From positions 2,976,001 to 3,040,000 of the forward strand of contig OZ244845.1 in assembly GCA_965220775.1 (NCBI GenBank): a stretch of 64,000 bases of DNA, written 5' to 3'. The notes under the pieces are model-generated. The model worked only from the letters and a program-made list of their open reading frames with translations. It made no database searches and was not told where the DNA came from. How positions within the stretch are numbered: position 1 is the first letter of the stretch; every line of letters begins with the position of its first letter. Source of the stretch: G963664835 sp965220775. Its GTDB lineage: Bacteria > Chloroflexota > UBA6077 > FW602-bin22 > JBCLEL01. The position numbers and the translations under genes are program-made. Shown in pieces: positions 43,153 through 52,014 of this stretch.

Positions 43153-45942
43153 ATGATTGGCGGCGCGCTGGGAATCACTGGCTCGATTCTTATGTTGGTC
43201 GCAAAGCGGCTGCGCGCCAGCGTTTACCTGACTCTCGCTAGATTCTTCGGATTGGCCATTGCAGTTGCGTTCCTCTGCTCGTTGCCTCTTTTCGCGGACG
43301 GGACAGTCGACAAGCTCTTGCGCCAAGGTTTGCGTATCGAATCGCCGAGGCCCATCGAAACTGTTTGGCTCGTCCACTGGACCCAATTCAACAGCCCGCG
43401 AGTATCTCTGCACGAATACCGCCTCGCCGAGCAATACATTCGGACTAACCTCGAATACGTGGTCGATCTCCCGATAGAACAGCTAGTCACCTACATAGGA
43501 ACGCAGACACGTTTTCTCTGGTCTGCCGAAGAGGGAGCATCGCTCGAGTATTCGAACCGGCGGGCGGTGCAGCTATGGTTCCAATCCGATCTGGATCAGC
43601 ATATAAGGTTTGTCGATGGAGGCCCCCTGCCCGCGAATCAGATAGATCCGGACAGTGGCATTCCGGCCATCGTCCACACCGGCGTTGCAACTGCTCTCTC
43701 CCTCAGAGTAGGTGACCGCTATATCTTCGCGGGACGCGATCCGCTCAAGTCAACTAACGTCCCTCTTCGCATAGTTGGCATCTGGGATGTAATCGACCCG
43801 AACGACCCCTACTGGAGTAACGACACATACCTGAAAGAAAAGGCCGTCTTCATTGGCAAGGACGCGATGCTGGATATGGTATTCAACCAGCTGCCGGAGG
43901 CCCAACACGAGTTCAGTTGGTACGCCCTGGCCGACGTCGACTACATAACTGTTTCCAACGCCAACCGGGTCAGGAGTGGGTTGATCTTCCTGGAACGTAG
44001 GATGAATCAATACTTGCCGGAAGCCAAGCTCCGAGGCACAGCATTGAAAGACCTGCTCAACACGATAGAACCGGAGATCTGGGTCCTTAACCTGCTCATG
44101 TTGATCCTTGGATTGCCGGTTATGGCCGTGACCGTTTATTACATAGCCGTCTCCTTCAACATGGTCCTCGAGAGACAGCGAGGCGAAATAGCGCTGCTCA
44201 AGAGTCGCGGCGCCAGTCCCCTGCAGGTGACCGGCATCTACGCGGTGGAATGGTTGCTGATGGGCGGTGTGGCGTTCGTTGGAGGGCCGTTTGTTGGCCG
44301 AGGGTTGGCTCAGGTGACCGGACAGACTTACGGCTTCTTGTTGTTTGCTCAAAGACCCGCCCTCAATCTGGAATTAACTCCACAGGTGGTCCATTTCGCC
44401 GCGGCCGGAGTGGGCGTGGCATTATTGGCAACAATCGGGCCGGCGATAATCGCGGCCCGCCAAAGCATAGTCGCCTACAAGAGAGAGGCGACCCGAAGCA
44501 CCGGCCAGCCGTTCTGGCAAAGGTATTTCCTGGATTTCTTGTTGCTGGCCGCCGCCGGCTACGGATACCTGTTGCTGGATCAGAGGCAAACTTTCGAATT
44601 CATCGAGGGGACAACCGAGCTAATTGTCGATCCTCTGCTGCTTGTAACTCCTACTATCTCAATAATTGCGACAGCCATGATTCTCATACGTTCGCTGCCT
44701 CTGTTGGCCGGCGGCTTGGCCCTACTGGCTTCGTACTCGTCCGGACCTTCGATAACGTTGGTGTTTCGCCAGATGTCACGGGTGCCGGCCCACTACGTGC
44801 CCCTAATCTTGCTGCTTATCGTCACGATCGCTCTCGGCACTTATAACGCATCGACCGCGCACACGATCGACCGAAATTTCCGTGAGCAGGTCTATTACCG
44901 AATTCCTGGCGACCTTGTTCTCCACGAACGTTGGATTTATGTCGAAGAAACCGAAAGCTGGTTGGAGCCACCCTTCTACGATCACTACCTACCCGGTGTT
45001 CAGGGAGCGGTGACGGTCCGAGAATATGAGGTGTTCCCGGTCGTCGGCAGCCAACGGGGAAAAGAAGCCCGCTTGCTCGCGGTCGATCGAACGCAGTTTC
45101 CGAAAATCTCGTGGTGGCGGTCAGATTTCGCTGGGGTTTCGCTGGGCGCATTGATGAATGCTCTCGCCGTCGATCAATCGGGACTGCTGGCGGACCGCAG
45201 GTTCCTTCAGCGTCACGGGTTGCAAGTCCGCGATCGCGTTGCTTTGAGCTACAAGAATCAACTGATTGAGTTCAATATCGCTGAATCGATTGACTTTTTC
45301 CCCGGCCTGGATCCAAGAAAGGGGTTCATATTTGTAGCGAATATCGATTATCTCTACGACATCGCTGGCCAAGAACCGTACCAAGTCTGGCTCAAGGTCG
45401 ATCAGCATATCAGTAGCGGAGAATTGGTAGACGCACTGCATCGAAAACGGTTCCATATCACGAAGATCAGCGACAGCCGGGTTGAAGTGGGTCTCGGCCG
45501 GACACACCCTCAAAGGACCGGGCTATTCGGTGTGCTCTCGATAGGGTTTATCTTGGGCGCGGCGCTTACCGTGCTAGCATTCTTTCTTTACGCATTCCTG
45601 ACGTTCGAGCGCCGCGTGGTCCAGTTGGGAATACTACGCGCCATTGGAATGTCGGTCCGGCAGCTAATCACGCTAACTGTGTTTGAGCACGCGTTCCTTA
45701 TACTGCTTGGAGCAGTCGCCGGCACTGCTGTCGGCCTGTTGGCAACCTACGTGTTCATTCCCTTCTTCCGACTGGGTGTCGAGGACCAGCTGCCGCCCTT
45801 TGTGATCACAACTGCCTGGGAAGACATGGGACGCCTGTACGGGGTCGTTGGAATAATGCTGGTGGTGGGCATGGCAGGCATTCTGTGGCTCATCCGGCGA
45901 ATGAATCTTTCGCGCGCTGTCAAGCTGGGCGAAGAGCAATAG
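43153..45942 (+). CDS. FtsX/MacB-like ABC transporter permease, large
   Basis: A 929-residue membrane protein. After one or two N-terminal helices (about residues 5-50) there is a large outer domain, a first FtsX-type helix set (WVLNLLMLILGLPVMAVTVY near 315, then ALLKSRGASPLQVTG), further helices to about 565, a second outer domain, and a C-terminal FtsX set (ILRAIGMSVRQLITLTVFEHAFLI). This two-block layout is that of permeases moving lipoproteins, lipids or peptides out of the membrane. Such proteins need an ATPase of the LolD/MacB kind; none is adjacent. It is followed by an R1 block. Confidence 0.82.
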   Translation: MIGGALGITGSILMLVAKRLRASVYLTLARFFGLAIAVAFLCSLPLFADGTVDKLLRQGLRIESPRPIETVWLVHWTQFNSPRVSLHEYRLAEQYIRTNLEYVVDLPIEQLVTYIGTQTRFLWSAEEGASLEYSNRRAVQLWFQSDLDQHIRFVDGGPLPANQIDPDSGIPAIVHTGVATALSLRVGDRYIFAGRDPLKSTNVPLRIVGIWDVIDPNDPYWSNDTYLKEKAVFIGKDAMLDMVFNQLPEAQHEFSWYALADVDYITVSNANRVRSGLIFLERRMNQYLPEAKLRGTALKDLLNTIEPEIWVLNLLMLILGLPVMAVTVYYIAVSFNMVLERQRGEIALLKSRGASPLQVTGIYAVEWLLMGGVAFVGGPFVGRGLAQVTGQTYGFLLFAQRPALNLELTPQVVHFAAAGVGVALLATIGPAIIAARQSIVAYKREATRSTGQPFWQRYFLDFLLLAAAGYGYLLLDQRQTFEFIEGTTELIVDPLLLVTPTISIIATAMILIRSLPLLAGGLALLASYSSGPSITLVFRQMSRVPAHYVPLILLLIVTIALGTYNASTAHTIDRNFREQVYYRIPGDLVLHERWIYVEETESWLEPPFYDHYLPGVQGAVTVREYEVFPVVGSQRGKEARLLAVDRTQFPKISWWRSDFAGVSLGALMNALAVDQSGLLADRRFLQRHGLQVRDRVALSYKNQLIEFNIAESIDFFPGLDPRKGFIFVANIDYLYDIAGQEPYQVWLKVDQHISSGELVDALHRKRFHITKISDSRVEVGLGRTHPQRTGLFGVLSIGFILGAALTVLAFFLYAFLTFERRVVQLGILRAIGMSVRQLITLTVFEHAFLILLGAVAGTAVGLLATYVFIPFFRLGVEDQLPPFVITTAWEDMGRLYGVVGIMLVVGMAGILWLIRRMNLSRAVKLGEEQ

Positions 45943-45949
45943 CTCTGGT

Positions 45950-47165
45950 GTTCGCCGGCCGTCGGCTCGAGCCTAGCCGGCTGGGGGGGCGGGCCGAAAC
46001 GTGCCGAATTGTACACCGATGGCCGATGGCGGCATGAGAAAATGTAGCGCGGCCGAAGGCTACGCAAGGCGAGTCGAAGACTTCGCGAGGCGAGGGGCTT
46101 GTCCCCCGCAGGGGTCGGGGTGGGGCTCAGCAGAATCCACCGCGCCGATTCGCTGTGCCAAACCACAACTCCCGCTTTTCATACCTTGGTGTGCCGGCCA
46201 CAGCCGGCATGGTCGATTGGTACGAAAATGCGCCTACGCGGCTTTCGAGCGCGCCGTTGAACCCCTCCGTTCCGCGTTCTCGTCATTCCGGCCTCTCAAT
46301 TCGTCATTCCCGCGAAGGCGGGAATCCAGAGGGGAAGGGTGGCACCAACCACACCCAAACACTTCCAACGACCAAGCCTCGTTTTCATACCTTGGTGCGC
46401 CGGCACCAGCCGGCATCAGCGATTGGTACGAAAGCATGTCCCGGACTCCGATCCGGGATGTGCCCTCCAATCAACCTTGATGCCGGCTCTCCACCGGCGA
46501 ATCCTGCCGAATTGTAGACCGATGGTCGATCGCGGAATGAGAAAATGTAGCGCGGTCGAAGACTTCGCGAGGCGAGGGGCTTGTCCCCCGCAGGGGACGA
46601 GGTGGGGCTCAGCAGAATCCGCCGTGCCAATTCGCTGTACTAAGCGACAACTCCGGTCCCTCTGAATTCGTCATTCCCGCGATCGAAAGCATGCCCCGTA
46701 CCCCGATACGGGGGCGGGAATCCACGCACTAACATCCCGCAAAAGAACGCCAACCGCGATACCACCACCTACGTCCACACGGCAACCCCACTTCGTCTCT
46801 CCGGCAACAGCACGCCCCGTACCCCGATTCCGGGCGGGAATCCAGGGGAGGTGGAGGGGCCGCACAAATGACATCCAAATGCTTCCAGGCGACGGGCACC
46901 CATTTTCATACCTCGGTGTGCCGGCGCCAGCCGGCATGAGCGATTGCTATGAGAATAGACTCCCGCCACTCATTTCGTCATTCCAGCGAAGGCTGGAATC
47001 CAGAGGGGTGGGGATGGGGAAATGTAGCGCGGTCGAAGACTTCGCGAGGCGAGGGGCTTGTCCCCCGCTCCAGGCACACCGGCAACCACCCCTAGTCTCG
47101 AGCCACCGTAGAGAAGACCCGCCAACCGGCGCACCCATTTTCATACCTTGGTGTGCCGGCGGCGA
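45950..47165. repeat. R1 dispersed-repeat block
   Basis: No gene is supported. It contains at least three 'atgtagcgcg' modules (46041, 46545, 47020), each carrying the 22-bp GTCGAAGACTTCGCGAGGCG-type insert and the first carrying two in tandem; hairpins at about 46175-46230, 46381-46436, 46901-46955 and half of one at 47139; and a 'cccgtaccccgatacggggg' module at about 46695. Confidence 0.85.
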
Positions 47166-47175
47166 TCCGCGCCCG

Positions 47176-49758
47176 CTACTCCGGCAGCCAGTAAATCGGC
47201 CCGTCCGCATCCGTCGCATACTCGATAGCCGCTCCGCCGGCCACCGGCACTATCCAGAGCGTCGCCATATCCGAATCACTCCCACGCTCGCCGGCACCGT
47301 AAGGCGTGGAGACGTAGGCCAGATACGCGCCGTCCGGCGACCATGCGAAGTCAATCACCGACTCGCCTTCGCCGTCGCCTTGAGGCATTCTTCCCAATCC
47401 GGCTATCCGCTCAGGGACCTTGGCGCCGTCTTCGCCAATGTCCGCCAACTTATAAACGCTGATCACGTCGTACCCCGACAAGCCACCCAGATTCAAAGTC
47501 ACCAGACTGCCATCCGGCGAGTAGCTGAAACCGGAAGCCGGATGGTCCCAAGACAGGCCCAGAAACCTGGTGATTCCGCCATCCAAGCTATCTGTCGTCA
47601 AATATGCGCCGTGAGTCCCTCCAGTCGCCCGGAACGTGATCTCCAGACCATCCGGCGACCAAGTCGGATCTGTCAGCCAACCGGCGTTGGCAATTGTCCA
47701 TTCAAAAGGAGTGTACGTGCCCGACTCAGTCTCGGTAGTCACGAGTGTGCGGTGGCGGATACCGTCTTCATCCTGATAAAGCACCGCAATTCCGTTTCCC
47801 GATGGCTCTACCTCGATGGCATAGGCGAGCTGGCTCCCATCCGGCGACCACGCCGGCTTGAACCCCATAGCGACTAGAACGTACACAGTCTTGTCCAACG
47901 TGGCAAGATCCACGATCCACAGCTCACCACCGACCGGCTCGACCTCAGATTCGAAACGCGGTTCGCGTACTAGCGCGAGCAACTTGCCATCCGGCGAGAT
48001 CGCCGGCTGGGACGCGCTGTCGTACGCGCCGGTGATAGGCCGCTCATCGGAGCCGTCCCGGCGCGCGACGTACACCTTGCTGAGCTCTCCCTCAGACCGG
48101 GTGAACGCCACTCGGTCCCCACTCTTGGTCCAGGACATCTCCTCCGCGCCTTCGAAGAGACGCGCGGTCTCTCCAGATTCCAAGTCAAGCGAGACATAGC
48201 CATCGCCGCGCTTGAAGAGCAGAGTCCCTTGCAGCGGACTCACCGCGGTCTCGGCACCCAATAGCGCGAATAGGTGCGCTTCGGCGTGCGCAAATAGCGC
48301 CTCGTCCGGCGACAGATCCGCGGCGCGTGAAACGTCCGCGAGCGCCAGCCGGCCGTCGGGTTCGTCCAGGTAGTTAGCCCAGCCGCGCAAGAAATAGGCA
48401 GCCGCCAAGCCCGAACGGGCCTCTATCGCCATTGTGCTGCTTTCGATGATTCTGTCGCTCAACGCCGGCAGCGGTCCCTCCGCCACGGTACCTGCGACCA
48501 GCGGCGTCTCAAGGTCGAATATCTGGCCGGCCGTTAAGCCCGTCATTAGTTCAACGGCGGCTTCGTAGTCGCCATAGAATACGTTCGCCAACAGAGGGAA
48601 AGGCCCCTCGGTTGCCGCTCGCACGTGTGCATCCACGTGCACCTTGATGACCACGTGATTCCAATCGAGCGTTTGTCTGATGGCAGGATCCGCAGCCTCA
48701 CCGGCTATGTCGCCGGCGATGGTGATCTGGCTCAAAGCATCTTTCCACAACCCGTGCTCGGCCAATCGTACGGCTCGATTCACCGATGGCGCCGCCGGAT
48801 TTCCTCGTAGCGCCGGGATCATTTGGAGCGCCACCGGCAGCATACGCTGCTGGTCGGCATCCCACCGATACACGCGTAGATCTACGGTGCGCACACCGCA
48901 GGCGAAGCAGAACACGTAGGCGTCTGACTGATCGACGATTACTTCAGCAACCCCGTCGTCGTTGAGGTCTGCCACCCATCCCAGTTCACCGAAGGAGTTA
49001 AAGCCGGCGACTTCGATTCGCAACGTCCCGCCATCAAAGCTCAGCAATTGGTAGGTTCCGCTGTGTGCGCCGGCCCCGCCGTGCACCTCGAGCCACGTGC
49101 GAGACGACTCCACCATCACCTGTCGAACCGACGCCTCAGACAAGTAATCAGCCTCCGGAGTGTCGGATCCCTCGTTCGCCAGGTCCAACCGCGCCAACTC
49201 TCGCCACTCAGTGCCCTCCCGGGTGTAGATGGTGACGAAATGGCTGGGCTCCTCCGAGGCGAGAATGCCAAACCGGCTGCCATTGCTATGCACCGCCCAA
49301 AGAGGACTACCGCCCACCGGCACTGCCAACGGCGAAGCCCGTAGTCCGCCAAATGCCTCAGGGGCCGCGAGCGTCTCCTCTACTACGTCGAGTAGGCCAG
49401 TATGAGGTGTCTCGTCGCGTTGCAGCAGTCCGTCCAATCCGATGATCCATGTGTGGGAATCGTCCGTAAATGTCGTCAAGTTGTCGGACTTGTTCCAAGT
49501 CATCACGCCCCTACTAGTACGCTGGATCGTGACGCCGGCGGACGAGTCGTGTTGCTCATTTTCCACGCAATCGCCGACGACATCCGGTATCAGATCGCGC
49601 AGTTCCTTGAAGCCGAGGGCGAAGTGGCAATCCGAGTCGTCCGAATGCTGTGAGGCCAGGACCGTTTGCCCCTGAGCCAATGCGAGGGCCAGGAGCAACG
49701 CCGCGGCCATTGAGAGCCAGATACGTCTTGGAGCCATCAGGTTCGTATTTCCGTACAC
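47176..49758 (-). CDS. secreted TolB-like beta-propeller protein with VCBS-like segment
   Basis: An 860-residue exported protein with a signal peptide (IWLSMAAALLLALALAQGQTVLA). The C-terminal half has at least five PD40 repeats, each with a SPDG core (PAISPDGKLLAL, PAWSPDGSQLAY, PTWSPDGLEITF, FSYSPDGSLVTL, FAWSPDGAYLAY), forming a beta propeller. An earlier stretch DLNDDGVAEVIV near residue 265 resembles a calcium-binding VCBS/FG-GAP loop, and the middle is helical. The function is unknown; propellers of this kind bind proteins or glycans outside the membrane. The start may be the GTG at 49758 or the ATG at 49737. It is divergent from another propeller gene at 49942. Confidence 0.75.
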   Translation of the reverse strand: MYGNTNLMAPRRIWLSMAAALLLALALAQGQTVLASQHSDDSDCHFALGFKELRDLIPDVVGDCVENEQHDSSAGVTIQRTSRGVMTWNKSDNLTTFTDDSHTWIIGLDGLLQRDETPHTGLLDVVEETLAAPEAFGGLRASPLAVPVGGSPLWAVHSNGSRFGILASEEPSHFVTIYTREGTEWRELARLDLANEGSDTPEADYLSEASVRQVMVESSRTWLEVHGGAGAHSGTYQLLSFDGGTLRIEVAGFNSFGELGWVADLNDDGVAEVIVDQSDAYVFCFACGVRTVDLRVYRWDADQQRMLPVALQMIPALRGNPAAPSVNRAVRLAEHGLWKDALSQITIAGDIAGEAADPAIRQTLDWNHVVIKVHVDAHVRAATEGPFPLLANVFYGDYEAAVELMTGLTAGQIFDLETPLVAGTVAEGPLPALSDRIIESSTMAIEARSGLAAAYFLRGWANYLDEPDGRLALADVSRAADLSPDEALFAHAEAHLFALLGAETAVSPLQGTLLFKRGDGYVSLDLESGETARLFEGAEEMSWTKSGDRVAFTRSEGELSKVYVARRDGSDERPITGAYDSASQPAISPDGKLLALVREPRFESEVEPVGGELWIVDLATLDKTVYVLVAMGFKPAWSPDGSQLAYAIEVEPSGNGIAVLYQDEDGIRHRTLVTTETESGTYTPFEWTIANAGWLTDPTWSPDGLEITFRATGGTHGAYLTTDSLDGGITRFLGLSWDHPASGFSYSPDGSLVTLNLGGLSGYDVISVYKLADIGEDGAKVPERIAGLGRMPQGDGEGESVIDFAWSPDGAYLAYVSTPYGAGERGSDSDMATLWIVPVAGGAAIEYATDADGPIYWLPE

Positions 49759-49941
49759 TCCGCTTCTCTTTCGATAAAATGACGATGCCTAGTTCGCAGT
49801 ATAGCACCGCTCCGTACCCGCTCTTATGAAGAGCCTACTCTGTACGACCGGAGAGATGAGGCACACTTAAACTGGGCACATAGGCACTCTCGTCGCAATA
49901 GCATTGCGTTGGGGAAGGAGAACGAGCAAATCCAAGATTGC

Positions 49942-50958
49942 ATGCAGTTCGTCCGTTGGCTTGCCACACTGGGTGTGGACACACTATTGCTTGCGCATCT
50001 CATCGGATGCGGAGGAATGGCCGAGCCGGCACTCGTACCGGCTGAATCGCCCGTGCCCGCCAAAGAACCGAGCATGCACGTATTCCCAGTTCCGGCCGGC
50101 TCACGACCGCACGACGTGGCTCCGGCCGTCGATGGCGGCGTGTGGTACACCGCCCAGGGATCCGGCGAGCTCGGCTGGCTCGATCCCGAGACAGGCGAGA
50201 CCCGCCACACGCCGCTGGGCTCCGGTTCCCGGCCGCACGGCGTAATCGTCGGGCCCGATGGCGCCCCTTGGATCACCGATGGCGGCTTGAACGCCATCGT
50301 CCGGGTTGATCCAGAATCCCTGCGCGTCGATGTCTTCCCACTGCCGCCGGGTCGTCCCAACGCGAATCTGAACACCGCCACCTTCGACAATGACGGCAAC
50401 CTTTGGTTCACCGGACAGAATGGCGTCTACGGCAGTCTAAATCCGGCCACCGGTGAAATGCAGGTGTTCGACGCGCCAAAGGGCCGCGGACCCTACGGCA
50501 TCGCCACCAGCCCAAACGGCGACGTTTACTACGCATCCCTCGCCGGCAGCTACGTCGGACGCATAGACCCGACAACCGGTGAAGCAACTGTCCTCGAGCC
50601 GCCAACTCCGAACCAGGGCGCTCGCCGCGTGTGGTCCGACTCCTCAGGCCGCATTTGGGTCAGCGAATGGAACTCCGGCCAGGTATCCGTCTACAATCCC
50701 TCCACCGGCGACTGGAATGAGTGGAAGCTACCCGGAACAAACCCTCGAGCCTATGCCGTGTATGTCAACGAGAACGACGACGTGTGGCTCAGCGACTTTG
50801 GCGCGAACACGGTCCTTAGATTCGACCCCGAGACCGAGGAGTTCCAGGTCTTCGATCTCCCCAGCACTCCAAGCAACGTCCGACAAATACTCGGCCGGCC
50901 GGGCGAGGTCTGGCTGCCCGAATCCGCCGCCGACCAGCTTGTCGTGATCCGATATTGA
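49942..50958 (+). CDS. Vgb-like (streptogramin lyase fold) beta-propeller lipoprotein
   Basis: A 338-residue protein with an N-terminal signal (TLGVDTLLLAHLIGC) whose end resembles a lipobox, so it is probably lipid-anchored. The rest is about seven blades of the virginiamycin-B-lyase/SMP-30 type, each like GVWYTAQGSGELGWLDPETG. In the blade that holds the Vgb catalytic residues this protein has VSEWNSGQVS, without the expected histidine, so antibiotic cleavage is unlikely. The start is uncertain: the ATG at 49942 suits the signal peptide, but a TTG at 49909 is in frame and aaggag lies at 49914-49919. It is divergent from the TolB-like gene. Confidence 0.75.
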   Translation: MQFVRWLATLGVDTLLLAHLIGCGGMAEPALVPAESPVPAKEPSMHVFPVPAGSRPHDVAPAVDGGVWYTAQGSGELGWLDPETGETRHTPLGSGSRPHGVIVGPDGAPWITDGGLNAIVRVDPESLRVDVFPLPPGRPNANLNTATFDNDGNLWFTGQNGVYGSLNPATGEMQVFDAPKGRGPYGIATSPNGDVYYASLAGSYVGRIDPTTGEATVLEPPTPNQGARRVWSDSSGRIWVSEWNSGQVSVYNPSTGDWNEWKLPGTNPRAYAVYVNENDDVWLSDFGANTVLRFDPETEEFQVFDLPSTPSNVRQILGRPGEVWLPESAADQLVVIRY

Positions 50959-51940
50959 GTTGGTACTAAAATGCGCTTAAACGGCGTTCGAGTGCGCCAG
51001 CCAACCCCTGCATTCGTCATTGGTACGAAAATGATGTTACGCGGCGTCGAGTGTGCCTGAGTGACGCCGCCCCCGCACTCGTCGTTCCGGCCCCCCAATT
51101 CGTCATTCCCGCGATCGAAAGCATGCCCCGTACCCCGATACGGGGGCGGGAATCCACGCACTAACATCCCGCGAAAGAACGCCAACCGCGATACCACCGC
51201 CCACGTCCACACGGCGACCTCACTTCGTCTTGCCGGCAAAAGCACGCACCGTACCCAGATACGGGGCCGGAATCCGGGGGTGGAGAGGCGGCACAATTGC
51301 CTCTCGAACAATTCCACCAACCGGCGCCCCGATTTTCATACCTTGGTACGAAAATGATGTTACGCGGCGTTGAGTGTGCCTGAATGACGCCGCCCCCGCA
51401 CTCGTCGTTCCGGCCCCCCAATTCGTCATTCCCGCGATCGAAAGCATGCCCCGTACCCCGATACGGGGGCGGGAATCCACGCACTAACATCCCGCGAAAG
51501 AACGCCAACCGCGATACCACCGCCCACGTCCACACGGCGACCTCACTTCGTCTTGCCGGCAAAAGCACGCACCGTACCCAGATACGGGGCCGGAATCCGG
51601 GGTGGAGAGGCGGCACAATTGCCTCTCGAACAATTCCACCAACCGGCGCCCCGATTTTCATACCTTGGTGTGCCGGCACCAGCCGGCATGCGCGATTGCT
51701 ATGAAAGCATGTCCCGGACTCCGATCCGGGATAAAGCGCTCCGGCAGCCTCTCATTCGCCATTCGCGGCATCCCTTCGTCAATCCGGCCCCCCATTCGTC
51801 ATTCCGGCGAAGGCCGGAATCCAGGAGGGGTGGGGAGGGGTAAGGCTACCAGACGATGGAAAAAACCGACCCGTCGCCCCACTTTCATACCTTGGTGTGC
51901 CCGCGCCAGCCGGCATGAGCGATTGGTACGTAATGGCGAA
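50959..51940. repeat. R1 dispersed-repeat block including a tandem duplication
   Basis: No gene is supported between 50959 and 52014. The block begins with 'ttggtactaaaatgcgctta', contains the tandem duplication 51031-51676, and ends with hairpins at about 51654-51710 and 51883-51935. Confidence 0.85.
51031..51676. repeat. 323-bp tandem duplication within R1
   Basis: Bases 51031-51353 and 51354-51676 are nearly identical. Visible differences include gcgtcgag against gcgttgag near the start, and five G against four G before 'tggagaggcgg'. Each copy spans the 'cccgtaccccgatacggggg' module through the 'gattttcataccttgg' half-hairpin. This is a recent duplication and may be unstable. Confidence 0.9.
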
Positions 51941-52014
51941 AAAGCGCCGGCCCAATTACCGAAACGCCGGCGCGAGCCCACCCATCGCAAGACTCGCCAA
52001 CGGCGCGCCTCGGC

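Noticed and set aside
45950..47165. CRISPR array
   Set aside because: The block is repetitive, but the repeats are long, unequal and irregularly spaced without constant-length spacers, and no cas gene is present.
49942..50958. Streptogramin resistance gene (vgb)
   Set aside because: The fold matches, but the blade with the catalytic residues lacks the expected His and the protein seems lipid-anchored; antibiotic resistance is not supported.
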